Shown here piece after piece: positions 25,447 to 32,302 of a DNA stretch of 58,223 nucleotides. Source of the stretch: an uncultured Slackia sp. (lineage in GTDB: Bacteria; Actinomycetota; Coriobacteriia; Coriobacteriales; Eggerthellaceae); contig NZ_CALUMA010000091.1 of NCBI RefSeq assembly GCF_944321625.1, positions 1-58,223 of the forward strand. Direction: 5' to 3'. Within the stretch, counting starts at the first letter, position 1. Each line of letters opens with the position of its first letter. The translations under genes and the position numbers were made by a program. The notes under the pieces were generated by a model that was not told the DNA's origin, did not search any database, and was given only the letters and a program-made list of their open reading frames with translations.

Positions 25447-26973
25447 ATGGAGCAAACCAAAACGATGAGGCCGGCCTTGCCTTTGCGGCAAAGGGGCGTC
25501 GCGCTTTCCGTTGCCGCGGAATCGGGACGGTTCGTGGCCGATACGGTCAAGCCGATGGTTTCGTCTCCTCGTAAGAGGATATTTCGCGGGCAATTCGTCG
25601 ATGCGGCGGGGCATCGGCGCGATGCCGTGGCGGTGGTGTTCGCCCCCGATGAGGTGGCCGCATACGGTGCCGAGGCCGCGTCCCTTTCGCGTGCGGCGTT
25701 TTTGGGGAGCGGGCCCGAGGTGTTCGAGTTCGCGGCGCGGGCGCTGTTGGATGGGGCCGAATGCCCCGCGATACTCGAGGAGGATGCGGGGGCCAATCTT
25801 GAGGCGGCGCTTTTCGAAGGTGCAGTGGTGCCCGGCACGGGCGAGCATCCCGAATGGGGACGTCCGCTTTGCGCTTTGGGCACGGCGGAGCGCGCGCGAG
25901 AGAATGCGAAAATCGCATTCGACATTCGCGTGCAGGTGCTCAACCTCCATGAGGCGGGGTTGTTCCATCGTGACATCCGCGTGGCGAATGCGTGCGTGCG
26001 CCGTTTCGGACCGGCTCCCGAAGACATTCATGCGACGCTCATCGATCACGAACTGGCCACGGCGCATTGGGGTACTGACGTTCCCGCCGCGGTTGCGCGT
26101 TATGAGCTCGCTTTGTTTGGCAAGGCGGCGGGTGGTGGCGCAAAAGTGCCGGTGGAGCCGTCATCGCTGGTGCGCGACTTGGGGTATCTGGCCGCGTTTG
26201 AGTACGAATTGACTTGCGGCGAGCGTCTGCGCGTGGGCGATGCGCTTGATGCTGTGCGGACATTTGAGGGCACTGCGGGCGCTGCCGCGGCTCTGCCGTA
26301 TTTCTCATATGCGGGAAGCGGCAAGCCCGTCGTGCGCATGCTGAACTGGGCGGAAGACGTCGAGCCGCTGGGCGCGTTGCTGGCGCTTGCGCGCGTGGAT
26401 GACGTGCGCTTTTCCGACCTGCGACTTTCTGAGAGGATCCATATGGAAATATGCCATGGCGGCTTTTTGGATGCGCGCGACAGGGAGCGCATCGATGGCT
26501 GGCAAGAGAGCGCCGTCAATGCGTCGGCTGAGCAGGTGGCGCGCGAGACGGTGTATGAGCGGTGGCGCGAGCTTTGTCGGGAGCAGGGAAGGACGCCCGA
26601 GTACGAGGATTTCGACGCGCAGCCTGCGCTTTTGCAGGAGTCGAACGCGGCTCAGGTGCGCGATATTCCCCGCAAAGTGAGGGTTTTGGGCTATCGGTTG
26701 GCAAACGTCGCAGACGTGCCGGCTTCCAAGCGCATCGTGGAGTTCACGCCCGAGGAGACGGAGTATCTGGCGCGTCTCGAACATGAGCGGTGGATGGAGG
26801 AGCGCCGCGCCCATGGTTGGACGTGGGGCGAGCGACGCGATGACGAGCGCAGGCTGCACTCCGATATGGTCCCCTACGACGAGCTCCCCGAGGCCGAGAA
26901 GGACTACGACCGCGATGCCGTGCGGGGCATCCTCGGGATTCTTGAGAGCATGGGGCTGGTTGTTTGTAGGTGA
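25447..26973 (+). CDS. Atypical kinase-like domain fused to a C-terminal RyR domain
   Basis: Residues 1-290 look like a divergent protein kinase: FHRDIRVAN (173-181) matches the HRD catalytic loop with its Asn, and TLIDHEL (197-203) replaces DFG. The beta-3 strand reads AVAVVFA without the usual Lys and no glycine loop is clear, so it may be an atypical kinase or pseudokinase. Residues 436-495 form a RyR domain: EYLARLEHERWMEER, GWTWG, MVPYDELPEAEKDYDRD. RyR domains in bacteria are thought to be ligand or protein sensors. The gene follows FHA by 80 bases and has its own possible promoter. Confidence 0.75.
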   Translation: MEQTKTMRPALPLRQRGVALSVAAESGRFVADTVKPMVSSPRKRIFRGQFVDAAGHRRDAVAVVFAPDEVAAYGAEAASLSRAAFLGSGPEVFEFAARALLDGAECPAILEEDAGANLEAALFEGAVVPGTGEHPEWGRPLCALGTAERARENAKIAFDIRVQVLNLHEAGLFHRDIRVANACVRRFGPAPEDIHATLIDHELATAHWGTDVPAAVARYELALFGKAAGGGAKVPVEPSSLVRDLGYLAAFEYELTCGERLRVGDALDAVRTFEGTAGAAAALPYFSYAGSGKPVVRMLNWAEDVEPLGALLALARVDDVRFSDLRLSERIHMEICHGGFLDARDRERIDGWQESAVNASAEQVARETVYERWRELCREQGRTPEYEDFDAQPALLQESNAAQVRDIPRKVRVLGYRLANVADVPASKRIVEFTPEETEYLARLEHERWMEERRAHGWTWGERRDDERRLHSDMVPYDELPEAEKDYDRDAVRGILGILESMGLVVCR

Positions 26974-27045
26974 GGAGGTTAAATTTCGCAGACTGTGGAA
27001 GCAAATGGCACACGCAATGCCAAAAACGCACTGTTGCGTGATTTG

Positions 27046-27054
27046 ATTGGGAAA
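27046..27054 (+). promoter_or_regulatory. ATTGGGAAA word before the lipoprotein gene
   Basis: This copy of the island word lies in TTTGATTGGGAAACGG, 79 bases upstream of the lipoprotein start. TATGCT or TATACG boxes lie between it and the gene. Confidence 0.4.
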
Positions 27055-27132
27055 CGGATTCGGTGTCTCTGCAGTATGCTAACGCAACATCGTCAGACTG
27101 TTTTGCTAATTATACGAGATGGGGAGATTTCA

Positions 27133-27429
27133 ATGATGATGCGTAAAGAGTTGCTGCTCGAGATGAGGAAGGCGCACTTCAACCGCCTGCTTGCTGTTGG
27201 CGTATGTCTTGCTTTTGTATTCGGTTTAACGATTTTGCCGGGATGCTCATCCTCGGAAAGCGCCGATGCGTTGAGGGATCGCATGTCGTCTTCCGAATCT
27301 TCTTATGAACATGAGGAAAACGACGGACATGTCCACATGTATAACCACAATCTGAAAGACGATACGTACATATGCAGCGAATGCGGCAAAGAATATGAGG
27401 GCAATCCGGACGATTTGGTCGAAGTGTAA
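27133..27429 (+). CDS. Small lipoprotein with a CxxC/His motif
   Basis: The 98-residue product has a basic start, a hydrophobic stretch (LLAVGVCLAFVFGLTIL) and the lipobox LPGC, so it should be anchored to the outer face of the membrane. After a Ser/Glu-rich spacer it has HVHMYNH and YICSECGKEYE, which could bind one zinc ion. GGGGAG at 27121 supports the first of three consecutive ATG codons at 27133. The family is not recognised. It lies between the RyR gene and the zinc-ribbon cluster. Confidence 0.65.
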   Translation: MMMRKELLLEMRKAHFNRLLAVGVCLAFVFGLTILPGCSSSESADALRDRMSSSESSYEHEENDGHVHMYNHNLKDDTYICSECGKEYEGNPDDLVEV

Positions 27430-27593
27430 GGCATGAGTTGGCAAAGTGAGTCGGCCATCGGTTGGTTGATGGGCCTCTTGAACCCGTATGGCAATCTGCT
27501 GTGCTCCGTTTGCTCCAGCTGCTTAGTATTCCCGAGGGGAGCAGACGATAAAACGCGATGAGTGTGCTTCGGGGCATTAATGCCGACGTGCCC

Positions 27594-27602
27594 ATTGGGA
27601 AA
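27594..27602 (+). promoter_or_regulatory. ATTGGGAAA word before the zinc-ribbon operon
   Basis: GCCCATTGGGAAATGACG lies 72 bases before the zinc-ribbon gene. The 45 bases around it align without gaps with the region at 30813-30852: a GCTT and a GCAT word occur at nearly the same distance upstream in both. Confidence 0.45.
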
Positions 27603-27665
27603 TGACGAAGGAATTCCCGGTCTATCCTTTGCACGAGTTGAGAAAACGAGTGCAAGGCGGCGCAT

Positions 27666-28217
27666 ATGGAAGATCTTGTCATCATCCTGCTTTTTGCTTG
27701 GGGTGTCCTGTACTGGATTCAGGTGGCTCTTGGATATGGAACGGCGTATCGACTGGCAAAAACCCACGGCGACAACGGCGTTTCGTTGTTTGGCTGGGCG
27801 TTGCTTGTAGCAGCTCTTGCTTCGTATATTCCCGGTTTGGGCATCTATCTTTGGTACAAATATCGCGAGGATCCCATGCCGATGCACGAGTGGGGGAAAG
27901 GTCCTGCTTCGCAGCAGGCGGTATCGGCGTCTGCGCGGCCGTGTCCGTCATGTGGAAAGCCTCTGCCGCCTGATGGCCGTTTTTGCGAATACTGCGGCGA
28001 GCGATTTGATATCATCGCGCCAGCTTCCACGAATGCCTCTCCGGACAAGGGTGACGACAACACAAAAACAGCCTCTGCTCTCGCAGAAGACACCCAGCTG
28101 CGCTGCCCCTCATGCGGAAGCATTCTCCCCGAGGACAGCGTGTTCTGCGAGAACTGCGGGATGAAGCTTTCCTCTCAAACGGGCACTTCGAGTGCGGCAT
28201 CTTCGGCTCTTGCGTAG
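27666..28217 (+). CDS. Two-helix membrane protein with two zinc ribbons
   Basis: The 183-residue protein has two hydrophobic segments (LVIILLFAWGVLYWI and GWALLVAALASYIPGLGIYLW). Two zinc ribbons follow, CPSCGKPLPPDGRFCEYCG and CPSCGSILPEDSVFCENCG. Both ribbons are of the short CxxC-CxxC type found in regulatory membrane proteins of Gram-positive bacteria. It starts a run of four genes (two more ribbon proteins and a DsbA-like protein). It may scaffold or sense at the membrane. The precise role is unknown. Confidence 0.7.
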   Translation: MEDLVIILLFAWGVLYWIQVALGYGTAYRLAKTHGDNGVSLFGWALLVAALASYIPGLGIYLWYKYREDPMPMHEWGKGPASQQAVSASARPCPSCGKPLPPDGRFCEYCGERFDIIAPASTNASPDKGDDNTKTASALAEDTQLRCPSCGSILPEDSVFCENCGMKLSSQTGTSSAASSALA

Positions 28218-28230
28218 TTGAGGCTGCGCC

Positions 28231-28884
28231 ATGAATCTTACGAGGCGACAAGGTATCGCAGCGACAATCGTCCTGGCGTGCGTCAATGTTGCGCTTATCG
28301 CCTGCTTGGTTTCGCTTTTGCGCACCCAAGGCGGGAGCGGCACGGAAAATGCATCTGATGACACGCTTTTCGATGTGAGCGATTTCGAGCATATCTCGAA
28401 GTCTAGCGATATCAATTCAGGCAAAGGCTTCGTTTTGTACACGAATTACGCATGCCCGTATTGCGCCGAGCTGCATCGGCAGATGGAGCGCTCGTTTGCA
28501 TTCGGCTATACCACGCGCCTTCACTTCTTGGATAAAGGCGGCTCGTTCAGCACGCAAGAGGTGGTTTCTGCGTACATGCTCAAGCTTTCAAAAGAACACC
28601 CCGAGGCTTTCAAGGGCATGGAGTCGACACTCTTCGAATATCAGGCCGATTGGACGGTTCTTTCTGAGGACGACGTGCTTACGTGGATGAATATGCATAC
28701 CGGTCTCGCCTGGTCAAAGGCTGATATCGAGGACGAGGCGCAGATGCTTGTACGGGCAAACGAGGAAGCGCCGAATGACTTGGAGCATGTGCCTACGTTG
28801 TACAGCCAGGGAATGCGCTACGACGGGTTTGTGCTGGATTTAATCGATCAAGACGCTTTTGTTGAGGGCGCGATGGCGGCGTGA
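28231..28884 (+). CDS. Membrane-anchored DsbA-like thiol oxidoreductase
   Basis: The 217-residue protein has an N-terminal membrane anchor (IAATIVLACVNVALIACLV) and a thioredoxin-fold domain of the DsbA type. TNYACPYCAEL carries the CPYC active site, and HVPTLY gives the cis-Pro loop. The domain should sit outside the cell. It would oxidise or isomerise disulfides, possibly in the Cys-rich products or propeller receptor of the same island. It starts 13 bases after the zinc-ribbon gene and ends 18 before the next, so it is in an operon. Confidence 0.8.
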   Translation: MNLTRRQGIAATIVLACVNVALIACLVSLLRTQGGSGTENASDDTLFDVSDFEHISKSSDINSGKGFVLYTNYACPYCAELHRQMERSFAFGYTTRLHFLDKGGSFSTQEVVSAYMLKLSKEHPEAFKGMESTLFEYQADWTVLSEDDVLTWMNMHTGLAWSKADIEDEAQMLVRANEEAPNDLEHVPTLYSQGMRYDGFVLDLIDQDAFVEGAMAA

Positions 28885-28902
28885 GCCGGACGGGAGAGAG
28901 CG

Positions 28903-29721
28903 ATGTATTGCAGAAAATGCGGGCGACAGATGGGCCAAAGCAAGTTTTGTCGTTACTGCGGAGCCGAACGGTCGGATGCATCTGCCAATTCCGTACCGTC
29001 CCAGCCACCAGCTGAAACCGAATGTGCGTCTTCGGGTGAACCTGCCTCATCTGTCGCTGCCGTTGACGCGGCAACCGCAATGCCGGTTGTGGCTGAGACT
29101 CCATCGCTCAGAAAGCCAGATGCGAAAGCGGCCGAGCAGCAAGAAGTTGAATCAAGTGCTGCTGTATCGTGGCATGAGGCTCCTGAACTAGATAGCGTTT
29201 CTGCGGAAGAGGTTGATTCGGAGGCAGAGAATCGATCCAAATTGTTAGACACGGTAATCGCAATCGCGATGGTGGCGATTGCGATTCTGGGGCTTGCAGC
29301 GGTGATTTATTTTTCCGCATCGAGTTACGCACAGGACGGCTCTCGTGGCTGGGATTCAAGTTCCGCAGAGAGCGACTCCCACGGTTGGGACAATCCGTAC
29401 GAGGGAACATGGCGAATCGATGCGGCGTATTTGATTGATTCCGAAACATTTGAAGTGGAGCAGAGCGGCGAAGCAAGCGGAACGATAGAAATCGCTGACT
29501 ACGAGATGTTCGTGAATGCGGAAACAACCTCGGGCGAGAAGCTTTTGAGCGATAAGGCCTCTTTTGTGAAAGTGGACGCAAACGCATGCACATACAGAGC
29601 AGAAGACGGTGCCGTGTGGATAGTGGATGAAATGGGCGATGGCTCTGGGATTTCCGCCATATGCATGGTTGATTCAGCAGAGCAATACCTGGCGTTTGGC
29701 ATGTTCTACGACACCGAATAG
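28903..29721 (+). CDS. Zinc-ribbon protein with single membrane helix and extracellular domain
   Basis: MYCRKCGRQMGQSKFCRYCG is an N-terminal zinc ribbon (residues 1-20). An Ala/Ser/Glu-rich stretch follows, then a membrane helix (VIAIAMVAIAILGLAAVIYF, about 122-142), then an outer domain with EGTWRIDAAYLI and FVKVDANACTY. The outer part resembles the small beta-barrel folds of Gram-positive surface proteins but is not assigned. The ribbon would be cytosolic. Its layout matches the next gene, so the two are probably paralogues or partners. Confidence 0.65.
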   Translation: MYCRKCGRQMGQSKFCRYCGAERSDASANSVPSQPPAETECASSGEPASSVAAVDAATAMPVVAETPSLRKPDAKAAEQQEVESSAAVSWHEAPELDSVSAEEVDSEAENRSKLLDTVIAIAMVAIAILGLAAVIYFSASSYAQDGSRGWDSSSAESDSHGWDNPYEGTWRIDAAYLIDSETFEVEQSGEASGTIEIADYEMFVNAETTSGEKLLSDKASFVKVDANACTYRAEDGAVWIVDEMGDGSGISAICMVDSAEQYLAFGMFYDTE

Positions 29722-29787
29722 GCGTGGATTAACAGAGGGCTGCGCATCATGCGCGCCTGCGTCATCTGCGGCATAGAGGAGGATTTG

Positions 29788-30498
29788 ATGTACTGCAGGG
29801 AATGTGGGCAAGAATTGGGCGAGGGTGAGTATTGCCGCAACTGCGGGGCGAAGCGCTTTGCTGCGCTCGAGGAGGAGCTTGCCAAGAAGAAAGGCCTTTC
29901 TAAGAGGGCGAGGATCGTCCTTATCGCCAACGCTTCGGTGTGCCTAGTGCTTGCTGCTGTGGTTGTCTACGCGTTCGCCACGGCGCGCCACTGGACGAAG
30001 GTGGACGTGCCGGAGCAGCCCGAGACGTTTCATACCGAGACGTACGAGACGGGGAAATACATTGTGCACATGGACGACGAGCCGGTCTGCTATGTGGGTC
30101 AGAGCTGGCAGGAATGCACGAATGCATACATAGCGGAATACAATCGCGAGTGCACAAAGCCGCTCGGGTATGGGAGCGGAAGTGAAAGTAAAGCGGGTTT
30201 TCAATTTCGCAGCCAAGCGCGTTTCGACAATCCTGATGAGGTTGACGGGTTTTTGAGGCCAGTGGCAAACTTTAAGTTCTACAATCCCTCCGAGGAGCTA
30301 TGCAGCGACTACAAGGCCATGATCGAAGACATGCAGTCCAAGGGAAACCAATGGACCTATGTCGGCTCGCTAGGAGACTGGGGCCATCTGTACTCTGAAC
30401 CCCAGACTGAAACGAAGCAGGTTTCCAACAATGACTACAAACCCGCCGTCACCCATGAAGCCGTGTGCTATCTGGGCTTCATCGGTGAGTGCGAATAG
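29788..30498 (+). CDS. Second zinc-ribbon single-helix membrane protein
   Basis: The 236-residue protein opens with MYCRECGQELGEGEYCRNCG, as in the preceding gene, followed by a short charged region and a membrane helix (IVLIANASVCLVLAAVVVYAF). The outer part has AMIEDMQSKGNQW and GHLYSEPQTETK, with no family recognised. AGAGGAGG at 29775-29782 and the match to the neighbour decide for the ATG at 29788 over the earlier 29749. A possible remnant of a further membrane segment follows its stop codon in the same frame. Confidence 0.65.
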   Translation: MYCRECGQELGEGEYCRNCGAKRFAALEEELAKKKGLSKRARIVLIANASVCLVLAAVVVYAFATARHWTKVDVPEQPETFHTETYETGKYIVHMDDEPVCYVGQSWQECTNAYIAEYNRECTKPLGYGSGSESKAGFQFRSQARFDNPDEVDGFLRPVANFKFYNPSEELCSDYKAMIEDMQSKGNQWTYVGSLGDWGHLYSEPQTETKQVSNNDYKPAVTHEAVCYLGFIGECE

Positions 30499-30660
30499 GG
30501 CTGCGGGCATACTGCGGGCTTCATCGGCAAAACGGATTTTCCTGGGTGGCTTTTGTGCGCGGGTTTTGGCGCCGGGATTGCGATGTTGATTGCGATGGCA
30601 ATCTTGGCTGTCCTGGATGCATTATTCGACCATATTTCCCCGCCTCCGTGGTCTAGATAG
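30499..30660 (+). pseudogene. In-frame open remnant with a membrane helix after the zinc-ribbon stop codon
   Basis: After the TAG at 30496 the same frame stays open for 53 codons to a TAG at 30658. It encodes FIGKTDFPGWLLC, then a hydrophobic helix (GAGIAMLIAMAILAV). No start codon with a ribosome site is seen. It may be the decayed 3' end of another membrane gene or a readthrough extension. Confidence 0.3.
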
Positions 30661-30992
30661 CCCATCAAGGAATGTGAAAGGATTCTCTGATATTGGGAAT
30701 ATGCTACCGACCTTCATCGGCTGATATTAGGCGGTGGCGATTGCCATTGCTGGTAATGAGCCAAACTGAATCGCGATCAGGGCGATTCTTAACTTCCATG
30801 CGTTCGCCAGAGGCTTGTATCGCATAGTGGACCAAGTTCCATTGGGAAATGGCAGTGGATACTCCGGCATATTCTGTACTTGGGTAATAGCTTGTAGGAA
30901 AATAAAGTAAGTCCGAAGGACGTGATTCTGATTCTTTCGGATTTGTACGTGGTTCCTGCAAGCGTAATTGGGATTTTGGCTAGGAGCAACTC
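30661..30992 (+). promoter_or_regulatory. Gap with three ATTGGGA words before the TerY-P operon
   Basis: ATTGGGAAT lies at 30692-30700, ATTGGGAAA at 30841-30849 and ATTGGGATT at 30967-30975. A TAATAG box at about 30886 could be a -10. I see no gene in this gap. It is AT-richer than the housekeeping regions. The ORFs on the minus strand have no ribosome sites that persuade. Confidence 0.45.
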
Positions 30993-31697
30993 ATGGAAAA
31001 GATCATTGGTTGGTACGAACTCACAGATGAGAGCGGCAATGATACGCGTGGGGCATCCACTATGGCGCAAGAGCAAAAGCAGGATGCTTCTTTTGCTCTT
31101 GCGGGTGAAGTGGTCGATGCTTGCGTCAATGATGGAGACGTAATAGGTATGGAAGAACCCATGAATGAGCAGGAAAGCAAAGCGCAGGAGTTCAACGACA
31201 AAGAAATCGCCGCCGCTGATTGCGTATGGGAATCCGTTCTCGAGACGGAAGGCTTTCCTGATGAAGAGCAGGTGCTCGCCTCCAGCGAAGATGAGCTACC
31301 TCCTGTTGATAAATACGGCGCACCCGATGATGCAGGCGTTTTGGAGCGTCAAATCTATGAGCTCTTGGGTAATCTCAAACCGGAATGGCTGCCGCCGCAT
31401 AAAGAGGGATACTATAACGACAGGATTGTCTACACGATAGATATATCAGCCATTGACAAGGAGATGATTGAATTCGTTCTGAGCCATGCGGAGCAAAATG
31501 AGCAGCCTGATTATTTCAAGCTCGTGCTCAGGGCTATGGAGGTTAAGCGCGACATCGCTCATATGATTCGCGAAAAGAACGAAGAGGGCGAAACCCCCAA
31601 GTACAATATCGACGATGTGCGATCTCCCAACGTCGATGGTCTCATTGAGAGCTTCAAAGCTGCTTATGGTAGATCGATGGACTCAGAATCTAGGTGA
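30993..31697 (+). CDS. Acidic protein of unknown function, first gene of the TerY-P operon
   Basis: The 234-residue protein is acidic, with a Glu/Asp-rich, probably disordered first half. A more ordered second half carries VLERQIYELLGNLKPEWLPPH and YFKLVLRAMEVKRDIAHMIR helices. I do not recognise a family. TAGGAG stands before the ATG. Its TGA overlaps the GTG of the PIN-like gene by four bases, so the two are translated together in fixed ratio. An antitoxin-like or adaptor role beside the PIN protein is possible and untested. Confidence 0.6.
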   Translation: MEKIIGWYELTDESGNDTRGASTMAQEQKQDASFALAGEVVDACVNDGDVIGMEEPMNEQESKAQEFNDKEIAAADCVWESVLETEGFPDEEQVLASSEDELPPVDKYGAPDDAGVLERQIYELLGNLKPEWLPPHKEGYYNDRIVYTIDISAIDKEMIEFVLSHAEQNEQPDYFKLVLRAMEVKRDIAHMIREKNEEGETPKYNIDDVRSPNVDGLIESFKAAYGRSMDSESR

Positions 31698-32302
31698 GTA
31701 CGGTGTTCATCTTCCTTGATACTTGTAGTCTGCTGGACTCATGCTGGGTGCAACGAGGCAGCACTCCGGAGCGTTTCGATTATTCGAGAGAGAAAGAAGC
31801 GCGTTTCTGGAACCATGAGCTGAGCTCTTTGTTCGGACGAGGACAAATCATTCTTCCGGCGCGGAATTACGAAGAGCTTCTAAAATTCCAGGGTCGGGAA
31901 GATGAGAGCTTAGCTCTCCGGGCAAACCACATCTTGAAGATTCTCTCGATGCTCATAGGGAATAAGGCAATCAAAGTTGTTGGTGATGCCAACGATCCTT
32001 TTGCCGATGCGATTTTGTTATCGGTGGCTTTGAAATTCAGGACGCGAGAGGATTTGCTGTTCATCACGCAAGATAGAGGTCTTGCATGCGATCTCTTCTC
32101 AATCTCGCAGTTTCGCTCTGTTCATTCGAACAAAAAACTCGACGTGAAACGAATAGCGAAAAACGGTGCGCTCGAAGCTTTTGGGCTTAACTCCAATGGC
32201 GGTTCAAAAGGCGGTTTTAACAAGAATCGCCGTGTAAACAGGGAACATAGTTCAGAAGGTGCCCATAATATCGTTCAAACTCGAAAGTGGTGGCAAGATT
32301 AA
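31694..32302 (+). CDS. PIN-like nuclease domain protein
   Basis: The 202-residue protein has the PIN order of acidic residues: FIFLDTCSLLD near the N-terminus, YEELLKF in the middle, DANDPFADAILLS, and LLFITQDRGLA as the final strand-Asp motif. PIN domains are metal-dependent RNases found in toxins and RNA processing. The last 40 residues are basic and rich in Asn and Arg. GTGA overlap with the upstream gene and TAATG overlap with the downstream kinase show tight coupling in the operon. Confidence 0.75.
   Translation: MSTVFIFLDTCSLLDSCWVQRGSTPERFDYSREKEARFWNHELSSLFGRGQIILPARNYEELLKFQGREDESLALRANHILKILSMLIGNKAIKVVGDANDPFADAILLSVALKFRTREDLLFITQDRGLACDLFSISQFRSVHSNKKLDVKRIAKNGALEAFGLNSNGGSKGGFNKNRRVNREHSSEGAHNIVQTRKWWQD

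Noticed and set aside
26995..27132. Lipoprotein starting 46 residues earlier
   Set aside because: The lipobox must follow a short signal peptide, and GGGGAG fits the ATG at 27133.
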